A stretch of DNA of 6,272 nt from Alkalimonas sp. (GCA_022565655.1 JAIUMG010000200.1:1-6272); one strand, 5' to 3'. Positions 1-6,187 are shown, counted from the first letter of the stretch. Made by a program: numbers and translations. Notes: generated by a model from the letters alone, not told the origin.

Positions 1-696
1 ATTCCGACCAATGTGAATGGTCAGGTCATTAAACCGACTGAAGATGGCAAAACCGATGTGGTGCCTGGCTTGTTCGCTTGTGGTGAAATCGCTTGTGTGT
101 CAGTGCATGGTGCCAACCGCTTAGGTGGCAACTCGCTATTGGATCTGGTGGTGTTTGGTCGGGCAACCGGTTTGCATTTGGGCGAAGCGCTGGCCGCAAC
201 TGCCGAAGCTCGTCCTGCTTCTGAATCTGATTTGGATGCTGCCTTGGCGCGCACTCGTCGCTGGGAAGACAGCAAACCAGGTCAGGGTGAAGATCCGGTA
301 CAGATTAAGAAAGATCTGCAAGAGTGCATGCAGCTTAACTTCTCGGTCTTCCGTGAAGGTGAAGCCATGGCTGAAGGTCTGGCCGAGCTGAAAACCATTC
401 GTGAGCGTTTGCAGTTTGCCCGGCTGGATGACAAGAGCTCAGACTTTAACACCATGCGTATTGAGTGTCTGGAACTGGACAACCTGATGGAAACCGCTTA
501 TTCCACAGCCGTGGCTGCCAACTTCCGCACTGAGAGCCGTGGTGCTCACGCTCGCTTTGATTTCCCAGATCGGGATGATGCGAACTGGTTGTGTCACAGT
601 GTGTACTCACCAGAGACTGAATCCATGTTTAAGCGTGATGTGAATCTGGAGCCGAAGTTCCGTGAAGCGTTCCCACCTAAAGCGCGTACTTATTAA
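1..696 (+). CDS. sdhA: Succinate dehydrogenase flavoprotein subunit, C-terminal part (5' truncated by window edge)
   Basis: Reading frame 1 is open from the first base to TAA at 694-696, giving 231 residues. These correspond to roughly the last 40% of an SdhA of about 590 residues. SdhA carries covalent FAD and oxidises succinate to fumarate on the cytoplasmic face of the inner membrane, passing electrons to SdhB. Seen here: the PGLFACGE segment of the FAD-binding fold (window residues 22-29), the HGANRLGGNSLLD motif (36-48) whose Arg is a substrate-binding residue in this family, and the C-terminal helical domain with the LQECMQ, FREG, ELDNLMETA and FRTESRGAH blocks, ending in PPKARTY. The match to E. 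coli SdhA is near continuous, so the call is firm. The start codon, FAD-linking His and catalytic Arg lie upstream of the window. No frameshift is seen. sdhB follows after 12 bp, so the two are surely co-transcribed. Confidence 0.98.
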   Translation: MPTNVNGQVIKPTEDGKTDVVPGLFACGEIACVSVHGANRLGGNSLLDLVVFGRATGLHLGEALAATAEARPASESDLDAALARTRRWEDSKPGQGEDPVQIKKDLQECMQLNFSVFREGEAMAEGLAELKTIRERLQFARLDDKSSDFNTMRIECLELDNLMETAYSTAVAANFRTESRGAHARFDFPDRDDANWLCHSVYSPETESMFKRDVNLEPKFREAFPPKARTY

Positions 697-708
697 GAGG
701 GCACAGCG

Positions 709-1428
709 ATGAAGAATTTAGTTTTCTCGATCTATCGTTATAACCCTGATGTCGATGATGCACCTCGCATGCAGGACTATACGCTGGAGAACCCGGAAGG
801 CCGGGACATGATGGTGCTGGATGCACTGATCAAGTTGAAAGAGCAGGATCCAACGTTATCGTTTCGTCGTTCGTGCCGGGAAGGGGTCTGTGGCTCTGAC
901 GGCTTGAACATGAATGGTAAAAATGGCCTGGCTTGTATTACGCCCCTGTCTGCAACCGGCACCAAGGGCGGTAAAATTGTCATCCGTCCATTACCGGGCT
1001 TGCCAGTGGTGCGTGACCTGGTGGTCGATATGAGCCAGTTTTATACCCAGTACGAAAAAGTAAAACCCTACTTGATCAATGACAGCAAGCTGCCACCTGC
1101 CGGTGAGTTTTTACAATCACCTGAGCAACGTGCTGAGCTGGATGGTTTGTATGAGTGCATCTTGTGTGCATGTTGTTCAACCTCTTGCCCATCGTTCTGG
1201 TGGAACCCGGATAAATTTATTGGTCCAGCTGGCTTGCTACATGCTTATCGATTCTTAGCAGATAGTCGCGATACGGCCACTGAAGAGCGTTTGAATGATC
1301 TGGATGATGCCTTTAGTGTGTTTCGCTGTCATGGCATCATGAACTGTGTCAATGTGTGCCCTAAAGGCTTAAACCCGACCAAAGCCATTGGCCAGATTAA
1401 ATCGATGTTGTTAAACCGGGCGTTGTAA
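709..1428 (+). CDS. sdhB: Succinate dehydrogenase iron-sulfur subunit
   Basis: A 239-residue protein, against 238 in E. coli. It relays electrons from the SdhA flavin through three iron-sulfur clusters to ubiquinone at the SdhB/C/D interface. The N-terminal ferredoxin-like domain has the [2Fe-2S] ligands Cys56, Cys61, Asp64 and Cys76; the Asp ligand is also present in E. coli. The C-terminal domain has Cys150, Cys153, Cys156 and Cys217 for [4Fe-4S], and Cys160, Cys207 and Cys213 for [3Fe-4S]. The quinone-site residues Pro161, Trp164/Trp165, His208 and Ile210 are also present. The ATG at 709 is preceded by an AGAGGG ribosome-binding site at 696-701, 7 nt away, and the N-terminus aligns with known SdhB. 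The gene lies 12 bp after sdhA. No sdhC or sdhD is found downstream, so they are presumably upstream of sdhA in the usual sdhCDAB order. The stop codon lies in the loop of a small hairpin (1413-1440). Confidence 0.98.
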   Translation: MKNLVFSIYRYNPDVDDAPRMQDYTLENPEGRDMMVLDALIKLKEQDPTLSFRRSCREGVCGSDGLNMNGKNGLACITPLSATGTKGGKIVIRPLPGLPVVRDLVVDMSQFYTQYEKVKPYLINDSKLPPAGEFLQSPEQRAELDGLYECILCACCSTSCPSFWWNPDKFIGPAGLLHAYRFLADSRDTATEERLNDLDDAFSVFRCHGIMNCVNVCPKGLNPTKAIGQIKSMLLNRAL

Positions 1429-1440
1429 TGCGCCCGTTTT
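1413..1440 (+). terminator. Weak intrinsic terminator or 3'-end hairpin over the sdhB stop codon
   Basis: CGGGCG at 1417-1422 pairs with CGCCCG at 1431-1436, with an 8-nt loop (1423-1430) that contains the sdhB TAA stop. TTTT follows at 1437-1440. Allowing one bulged C, AAAC upstream can also pair with GTTT, lengthening the stem. The T run is short, so termination would be partial. A role in 3'-end stability or processing is equally possible. A ribosome terminating at the TAA would cover the stem. Confidence 0.5.
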
Positions 1441-1448
1441 GTGATGTA

Positions 1449-1484
1449 TAGCTGGTGAATAGCCGATAATTAGCTGTTAACTAG
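1449..1484. repeat. Imperfect 14-bp direct repeat, possible tandem protein-binding sites
   Basis: The 14-mers at 1449-1462 and 1471-1484 both begin TAGCTG and end TAG, and agree at 11 of 14 positions. Their starts are 22 bp apart, about two helical turns, so a regulator could bind both on one face of the DNA. They lie upstream of the candidate sucA promoter. The second copy contains TGTTAA, which resembles part of an ArcA half-site, but I see no full ArcA box. The region is AT-rich, so chance similarity is quite possible. Confidence 0.25.
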
Positions 1485-1493
1485 TGGATGTCA

Positions 1494-1545
1494 GCAAAAA
1501 AATAACAGAGCTTAGGCTATACTGTTATTTTTTTGCGGTTTTTTT
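1494..1545 (+). terminator. Intrinsic terminator between sdhB and sucA (perfect 15-bp inverted repeat plus T run)
   Basis: GCAAAAAAATAACAG at 1494-1508 is perfectly complementary to CTGTTATTTTTTTGC at 1522-1536, with a 13-nt loop (1509-1521) in which AGC and GCT can pair further. GG and seven T follow (1537-1545). The A-tract, core stem and T-tract order is typical of Rho-independent terminators, although the core is poor in GC. It should stop or reduce read-through from sdhCDAB into sucA, leaving only 28 nt before the sucA start. It could instead act as an attenuator or as a DNA operator palindrome. Confidence 0.7.
1518..1523 (+). promoter_or_regulatory. Candidate -10 box of a sucA promoter (TATACT)
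   Basis: TATACT differs from the sigma-70 -10 consensus at one position and lies 51 bp upstream of the sucA ATG. Transcription would begin near 1530, giving a leader of about 45 nt. The box starts in the loop of the terminator hairpin, and its last two bases enter the right arm. A transcript starting here would lack the left arm and could not form the terminator. No good -35 is seen at 15-19 bp spacing (the region is A-rich), and there is no TG extension, so an activator may be needed or the box may be fortuitous. Confidence 0.4.
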
Positions 1546-1561
1546 CCAGGTGCGCAGAAAT

Positions 1562-1567
1562 AAGGGA
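1562..1567 (+). promoter_or_regulatory. Ribosome-binding site of sucA
   Basis: AAGGGA lies 6 nt before the ATG at 1574 and supports that start over the in-frame ATG at 1589, which would sit too far from any Shine-Dalgarno sequence. Confidence 0.7.
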
Positions 1568-1573
1568 AACTAA

Positions 1574-4402
1574 ATGCACGAAGGTGTAATGAAGGCGTGG
1601 CTAGAGTCTTCTCATCTGGGCGGTGGCAACATGGCCTACGTGGATGAACTCTATGAATCCTATTTGGCGGAACCTACCAGTGTAGGGGATGAGTGGCGAG
1701 AGTTCTTTGCTCAATTGCCAAAACTTGACGGTGTTGATTTGGAAACCCGTCACACTGATATCCGTCAGCAGTTTGCTGAACTGGCTCGCAATAAACACCG
1801 TGAAGTAGTTACGGTTGCGGGCAATCAAGCGGCTGATTCTCGTCAGGTTAAAGTACTGCAACTGATCAACTCCTATCGTTTTCGTGGTCATCAGTTAGCG
1901 AAATTGGACCCATTGAACTTGTGGCCTCAGCAGCGCATTCGTGATCTTGAGTTATCGCATCATGAACTGTCTCAAGCTGATTACGATACCGAGTTCAATG
2001 TTGGATCATTCGCCGGTGGCTCTGAAACCATGAAATTGGGTGATTTGCATAAAGCACTGGAAAAAACCTACTGTGGTTCCATCGGTGCGGAGTACATGCA
2101 TATTGTCTCTACCGATGAAAAGCGCTGGATCCAGCAACGTCTGGAGAGTATTCATTCCACGCCTGCCTATGACAAAAGCACCAAAGAGCGCATTTTAAAA
2201 GACTTGATCGCAGCAGATGGCCTGGAGAAATATCTCGGCTCGAAGTTTCCGGGTGCCAAGCGCTTTGGCCTGGAAGGTGGCGATGCCATGATCCCGATGC
2301 TGAAAACCATGATCCACTGCGCAGGTGAGCATGGGGCTAAAGACTGTGTCATCGGTATGGCGCACCGTGGTCGCCTGAATACACTTATAAACGTGTTGGG
2401 CAAAAACCCATCTGAGCTGTTTGATGAGTTTGCTGGTAAATACACCGTGGTTGGCGCTGGCGATGTGAAGTATCACATGGGGTTCTCTTCCGACTTTGCG
2501 ACCAAAGGCGGTGATGTTCACCTGGCGATGGCATTTAACCCATCACACCTTGAAATTGTGAATCCGGTGGTGATGGGGTCTGTTCGTGCGCGTTTGGACC
2601 GTCGTGGTTGTACCGACGGATCTTTAGCCTTGCCGATCACCATCCATGGCGACTCGGCTTTTGCCGGCCAGGGCGTGGTGGCTGAAACCTTCAATATTTC
2701 GCAGACCCGAGCTTTTAGAGTGGGTGGCACCGTTCGTTTGGTCATCAATAATCAGGTTGGTTTTACCACATCGAATCGTGAAGATACGCGCTCTACTGAG
2801 TATTGCACCGATATAGCCAAGATGGTGCAGGCGCCGATTTTCCATGTCAATGGCGATGACCCAGAGGCGGTGGTGCTAGTGGCGCAATTGGCTGTGGATT
2901 ACCGCAACACCTTTAAACGTGATGTGGTCATTGATTTGGTTTGTTATCGTCGTAATGGCCATAACGAAGCGGATGAGCCAAATGCGACTCAGCCGTTGAT
3001 GTATCAAAAAATTAAAAAGCATCCAACACCCCGTGAAATCTATGCAGAGCAGCTGGTAAATGAAGGCTTGTTCAGTTCGGATGACATTAAAGCCATGATG
3101 TCTGCCTATCGCGATGCGCTGGATAAAGGCGATTGTGTGGTGGATGAATGGCGGCAAATGGATCATGAAAGCTCGGTCGACTGGACGCCTTTCCTGAACC
3201 AGGACTGGGACTCTGATTACGATGCTAGCATGAGTGTTGAAGAGCTGGTGGCTTTAGGTGAAAAAGCCATAGCCGTGCCTGAGACACACCCCATGCAGCG
3301 CCAGGTTGCCCGAGTGTATGAAGACCGGGCTAAAATGCTCAAAGGTGACAAGAAAATTGATTGGGGCTTTGCTGAAATTCTGGCGTATGCCTCTATTGTT
3401 GATGGTGGCAGCCGCATTCGTATTGTGGGCCAGGACTCAGGTCGCGGTACCTTTTTCCACCGCCATGCAGTGTTGCATAATCAGACCGATGGCAGCACCT
3501 TTACGCCGTTAGAGCATATTTCAGCTGAGCAGGGGCCGTTCCAGGTCTACGACTCCGCCTTGTCTGAAGAAGCGGTGATGGCATTTGAGTATGGCTATGC
3601 TACCGCTGAACCTCGAGCCCTGGTGATTTGGGAAGGTCAGTTTGGTGACTTTGCTAATGGTGCTCAGGTGGTGATTGACCAGTTTCTCAGCTCTGGCGAG
3701 CAAAAGTGGGGCCGTTTGTGTGGCCTGACGTTGCTGCTGCCTCATGGTTATGAGGGGCAGGGGCCGGAGCACTCTTCAGCACGCCTTGAGCGTTTCTTGC
3801 AGTTGTGTGCCGATCACAATATGCAGGTATGCATCCCAACCACACCGGCTCAGGTGTTCAATATGTTACGCCGCCAGCTGGTCCGTCCGATGCGCCGCCC
3901 TCTGATCGTGATGTCACCCAAGTCTTTGCTGCGTCACTCGATGGCCACGTCGACGCTGGAAGAGCTGGCATCAGGCCGTTATCAGAATGTCATTGGCGAA
4001 ATTGATGACATCGATCCAAAAGCGGTTAAACGTGTGGTGTTCTGTAGTGGTAAGGTCTATTTCGACTTACTGGATGAACGTCGCAAACGTGAAATCACCG
4101 ATATTGCGCTGATCCGCGTCGAACAGCTGTATCCATTCCCGCATGATGAGATGGATCAGGTTCTGAGCGAATACACCCATGTGACTGATTATGTCTGGTG
4201 TCAGGAAGAGCCACAAAATCAGGGCGCCTGGTATTGCAGCCAACACCACTTCCGTCATGCGATTGGCAAAAATGGTTACCTGACGTATGCAGGGCGTGAA
4301 GCTTCCGCGTCGCCGGCTGTTGGCTACTTGTCTGTACACAATAAGCAACAGCAAGCTCTGATCAACGATGCGTTGACGCTGAATCATGAGGACAACAAAT
4401 GA
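1574..4402 (+). CDS. sucA: 2-oxoglutarate dehydrogenase E1 component (thiamine diphosphate dependent)
   Basis: A 942-residue protein, against 933 in E. coli. It decarboxylates 2-oxoglutarate with thiamine diphosphate and reductively succinylates the lipoyl groups of SucB, in the cytoplasmic 2-oxoglutarate dehydrogenase complex. The N-terminal segment (about residues 7-48, with KAWLESSHL and YVDELYESYL) is the family's E2-contact region, followed by VLQLINSYRFRGHQ. The E1 domain has AHRGRLN (His264, equivalent to catalytic His260 of E. coli) and VKYHMG (His301, equivalent to His298). The metal- and thiamine-binding region runs from GDDPEA (427-432) to NGHNEADEP (461-469). The C-terminal transketolase-like half has EDSGRGTFF-type (GQDSGRGTFF here), EFGYA-type (FEYGYATAEPR) and HGYEGQGPEHSSARLERF (from His724) blocks. 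The chosen start aligns exactly with the E. coli N-terminus. It overlaps sucB by 4 bp. A terminator and possible own promoter precede it. All recognisable active-site residues are present. Confidence 0.98.
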   Translation: MHEGVMKAWLESSHLGGGNMAYVDELYESYLAEPTSVGDEWREFFAQLPKLDGVDLETRHTDIRQQFAELARNKHREVVTVAGNQAADSRQVKVLQLINSYRFRGHQLAKLDPLNLWPQQRIRDLELSHHELSQADYDTEFNVGSFAGGSETMKLGDLHKALEKTYCGSIGAEYMHIVSTDEKRWIQQRLESIHSTPAYDKSTKERILKDLIAADGLEKYLGSKFPGAKRFGLEGGDAMIPMLKTMIHCAGEHGAKDCVIGMAHRGRLNTLINVLGKNPSELFDEFAGKYTVVGAGDVKYHMGFSSDFATKGGDVHLAMAFNPSHLEIVNPVVMGSVRARLDRRGCTDGSLALPITIHGDSAFAGQGVVAETFNISQTRAFRVGGTVRLVINNQVGFTTSNREDTRSTEYCTDIAKMVQAPIFHVNGDDPEAVVLVAQLAVDYRNTFKRDVVIDLVCYRRNGHNEADEPNATQPLMYQKIKKHPTPREIYAEQLVNEGLFSSDDIKAMMSAYRDALDKGDCVVDEWRQMDHESSVDWTPFLNQDWDSDYDASMSVEELVALGEKAIAVPETHPMQRQVARVYEDRAKMLKGDKKIDWGFAEILAYASIVDGGSRIRIVGQDSGRGTFFHRHAVLHNQTDGSTFTPLEHISAEQGPFQVYDSALSEEAVMAFEYGYATAEPRALVIWEGQFGDFANGAQVVIDQFLSSGEQKWGRLCGLTLLLPHGYEGQGPEHSSARLERFLQLCADHNMQVCIPTTPAQVFNMLRRQLVRPMRRPLIVMSPKSLLRHSMATSTLEELASGRYQNVIGEIDDIDPKAVKRVVFCSGKVYFDLLDERRKREITDIALIRVEQLYPFPHDEMDQVLSEYTHVTDYVWCQEEPQNQGAWYCSQHHFRHAIGKNGYLTYAGREASASPAVGYLSVHNKQQQALINDALTLNHEDNK

Positions 4403-4995
4403 CAGACATTAAAGTACCTGTATTGCCTGAGTCTGTTGCCGATGCAACTGTTGCTACATGGCACGTTGCAGAAGGGGACTCAGTCAGCCGTGATCAGATC
4501 GTGGTTGATATCGAAACCGATAAAGTGGTGCTTGAAGTGGCAGCCCCGGATGATGGGGTGATCAGCGCGATCAAGCATCAGGAAGGTGACACTGTCACCG
4601 CTGAGCAGGTTCTGGCTACACTGACTGCCGGTGATGACAAACAATCGTCAAACAATAAAGCCTCAACAGCTGAGTCTTCAGAAGATAAGACATCAAAAGA
4701 ATCTTCTGAAGACAAGAAATCTGCTGAGCCCTCTCAATCTGAACAATCCGCAAAAGGTGAACAAGTGGACATTCAAGTACCTGTACTTCCCGAATCCGTT
4801 GCAGATGCAACAATCGCAACCTGGCATGTCAAACCAGGTGAAGCTGTTTCCCGTGACCAGGTATTGGTTGATATTGAAACCGACAAAGTCGTGCTGGAAG
4901 TCGTTGCTCAAGCTGATGGTGTGATGGGCGAAATCCTGGAAGATACCGGGGCGACTGTGAATGCTGAGCAGGTGATTGGTAAGTTAGAAGCAGGG
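4399..4995 (+). repeat. Tandem duplication of the lipoyl domain inside sucB
   Basis: Codons 1-77 (4399-4629) and 123-199 (4765-4995) encode two lipoyl domains that agree at roughly two thirds of residues by hand alignment. The shared part is strongest in the first half: VPVLPESVADAT and VDIETDKVVLEV are identical. The DNA differs mostly at third codon positions there (for example GATATCGAAACCGATAAA against GATATTGAAACCGACAAA), so the duplication is not recent. A smaller repeat lies in the linker: SSEDK is encoded at 4675-4689 and again at 4702-4716, a 27-bp period. Confidence 0.9.
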
Positions 4996-5988
4996 GCGGC
5001 ACCGGCAAAATCAGAGAGCAAGTCTGATGATAAATCTGATAGCTCTTCTTCTGCGAAAGAAGAAACTAAAGCGGATAGCGATGACAGCTCGGATGGTGGT
5101 GATGAGGTGATGAGCCCGTCAGTACGCCGTTTAGTGGCCGAAAAAGGCCTGGATGCCAGCAAGATCAAAGGCAGTGGTAAAAATGGTCGTATCACCAAAG
5201 AAGATGTGGAAAAGTATGCAGCTTCTGCTGGTAGTAAAGAAAGCGCTAAGCCTGCTACATCTTCTGCGCCGGCCGCGGTTTCAGGTGACCGGACACAAAA
5301 ACGGGTACCGATGACGCGTCTGCGTAAAACCATTGCCAACCGCTTGCTGGAAGCAAAAAATTCAACTGCCATGCTTACCACGTTCAATGAAGTGAACATG
5401 AAGCCGATTATGGATCTGCGTAAGCAGTACCAAGAGGTATTCGAGAAGCGTCACGGCATTCGTTTAGGCTTTATGTCGTTCTATGTGAAAGCGGTGACAG
5501 AAGCACTGAAACGCTTCCCAGAAGTGAACGCAGCCATTGATGGTGATGATATTGTTTATCATAACTACTTTGATGTCAGCATTGCGGTATCCACCCCGCG
5601 TGGTTTGGTCACGCCAGTATTGCGTGACTGCGATAAAATGAACCTGGCTGAGATCGAAAAGAGCATCAAAGAGCTCGCGCTTAAAGGTCGCGATGGTAAG
5701 TTGTCGATGGATGATTTGCAGGGCGGTAATTTCACCATTACCAATGGCGGTGTCTTTGGTTCCTTGATGTCCACGCCCATCATTAACCCACCGCAATCAG
5801 CGATTTTGGGCATGCACAAAATCCAGGACCGTGCCATGGTGGTGGATGGCAAGATCGAAATTTTACCCATGATGTATCTGGCCTTGTCTTACGATCATCG
5901 TATTATCGATGGCAAAGAGTCGGTGGGTTTCCTGGTAACCATTAAAGAGTTACTGGAAGATCCAACACGTATTCTGTTGGATATTTAA
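4399..5988 (+). CDS. sucB: Dihydrolipoyllysine-residue succinyltransferase (E2o) with two lipoyl domains
   Basis: The E2 core of the 2-oxoglutarate dehydrogenase complex: it takes succinyl groups from SucA on a lipoyl-lysine arm and transfers them to CoA. At 529 residues it is about 125 longer than E. coli SucB (405), because it has two lipoyl domains. Domain 1 spans residues 2-77 with ETDK Lys42; domain 2 spans 123-199 with ETDK Lys163. Charged Ser/Lys/Asp/Glu linkers follow each (78-121 and 200-235). The peripheral-subunit-binding domain is 237-273 (SPSVRRLVAEKGLD, GSGKNGRITKEDV). The catalytic domain is about 298-529 and carries DHRIIDG with His500 and Asp504. The ATGA overlap with sucA and a GAGG at 4388-4391 inside sucA suggest translational coupling, as expected for a fixed E1:E2 ratio. 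A two-lipoyl layout is also seen in pyruvate dehydrogenase E2, but the core sequence and the sucA partner make SucB clear. Confidence 0.97.
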   Translation: MTDIKVPVLPESVADATVATWHVAEGDSVSRDQIVVDIETDKVVLEVAAPDDGVISAIKHQEGDTVTAEQVLATLTAGDDKQSSNNKASTAESSEDKTSKESSEDKKSAEPSQSEQSAKGEQVDIQVPVLPESVADATIATWHVKPGEAVSRDQVLVDIETDKVVLEVVAQADGVMGEILEDTGATVNAEQVIGKLEAGAAPAKSESKSDDKSDSSSSAKEETKADSDDSSDGGDEVMSPSVRRLVAEKGLDASKIKGSGKNGRITKEDVEKYAASAGSKESAKPATSSAPAAVSGDRTQKRVPMTRLRKTIANRLLEAKNSTAMLTTFNEVNMKPIMDLRKQYQEVFEKRHGIRLGFMSFYVKAVTEALKRFPEVNAAIDGDDIVYHNYFDVSIAVSTPRGLVTPVLRDCDKMNLAEIEKSIKELALKGRDGKLSMDDLQGGNFTITNGGVFGSLMSTPIINPPQSAILGMHKIQDRAMVVDGKIEILPMMYLALSYDHRIIDGKESVGFLVTIKELLEDPTRILLDI

Positions 5989-6000
5989 GCGGTATAGAAC

Positions 6001-6050
6001 GGCATAAAGCCAATCGGTTGCTGGTGACGGCTAAACTGATTATTTATGCC
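6001..6050 (+). other. Long structured RNA stem-loop 3' of sucB
   Basis: GGCATAAA (6001-6008) pairs perfectly with TTTATGCC (6043-6050). After a small internal loop, 6012-6019 pairs with 6034-6041 (8 pairs, one G-U). After a 2-nt bulge, GCTG (6020-6023) pairs with CGGC (6028-6031) around a GTGA loop, which is a GNRA-type tetraloop in RNA. That makes about 20 pairs in 50 nt, starting 12 nt after the sucB stop. No T run follows, so it is not a standard intrinsic terminator. It may protect the sucAB mRNA 3' end, be a processing site, or be part of a cis-regulatory RNA for sucC. Folding was done by hand. Confidence 0.6.
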
Positions 6051-6065
6051 AAAATTGCGCGAAAA

Positions 6066-6093
6066 AATGCTGCAGTACGACGTCTGTAGCATT
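6066..6093 (+). other. Second stem-loop in the sucB-sucC gap
   Basis: AATGCTGCAG (6066-6075) pairs with CTGTAGCATT (6084-6093) through 10 consecutive pairs, one of them G-U, closing an 8-nt loop TACGACGT. It follows a run of six A (6062-6067) and is followed by CCGATTC, not T-rich, so termination in the + direction is unlikely. With the preceding 50-nt stem-loop it forms a compact two-hairpin region of about 93 nt. Function unknown. Confidence 0.5.
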
Positions 6094-6120
6094 CCGATTC
6101 AGGCGGCCAGAGTATATACT
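6092..6120 (+). promoter_or_regulatory. Candidate sucC promoter with palindromic -10 region
   Basis: TATACT at 6115-6120 is a good -10 match. TTCCGA at 6092-6097, 17 bp upstream, is a weak -35 with about half the consensus positions. Transcription would start near 6127, giving a leader of about 60 nt before sucC. The -10 lies in a perfect 10-bp palindrome, AGTATATACT (6111-6120), which could bind a dimeric regulator. The site suggests that sucCD can be expressed apart from sucAB, but no start site is proven. Confidence 0.45.
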
Positions 6121-6141
6121 ATGCGCCGATCTGTAGGTCAG

Positions 6142-6170
6142 GCTGCACCGCTAGGGCAGCTTTCATTTTT
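6142..6170 (+). terminator. Hairpin plus T-rich run in the sucC leader, candidate attenuator
   Basis: GCTGC (6142-6146) pairs with GCAGC (6156-6160). Inside, CC (6148-6149) pairs with GG (6154-6155) across one bulged A, closing the loop GCTA. TTTCATTTTT follows at 6161-6170. This has the form of an intrinsic terminator but sits 17 nt before the sucC start, downstream of the candidate promoter. That position fits leader attenuation or partial termination of sucAB read-through. The interrupted T run makes it weak. Confidence 0.45.
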
Positions 6171-6187
6171 AAGAACGGAAAATAGCC

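Noticed and set aside
1437..1458. A Crp site starting at TGTGA in the sdhB-sucA gap
   Set aside because: Only one half-site is present. The position expected for the TCACA half reads GCTGG.
1465..1470. GATAAT as a -10 box for sucA
   Set aside because: There is no acceptable -35 at usual spacing, and any transcript from it would run through the full terminator hairpin.
2195..2521. A 108-codon minus-strand open frame opposite sucA, with similar overlapping ones at 2167-2445, 2876-3166 and 4067-4387
   Set aside because: All are antisense to conserved sucA sequence, with no recognisable domains. They are frame shadows.
4908..5399. A 163-codon open frame on the minus strand opposite sucB
   Set aside because: It lies wholly within the well-supported sucB coding region. 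Its Ser/Ala/Leu-rich sequence mirrors the linker codons, and it shows no recognisable domain.
4399..5988. Annotation as pyruvate dehydrogenase E2 (AceF) because of the two lipoyl domains
   Set aside because: It overlaps sucA, and its catalytic and subunit-binding domains match SucB, with the VPVLPESV and DHRIIDG patterns typical of E2o.
6001..6050. The long stem-loop after sucB as a Rho-independent terminator
   Set aside because: It is followed by AAAATTGCGCG, with no T run on the + strand. Its strength lies in the stem only.
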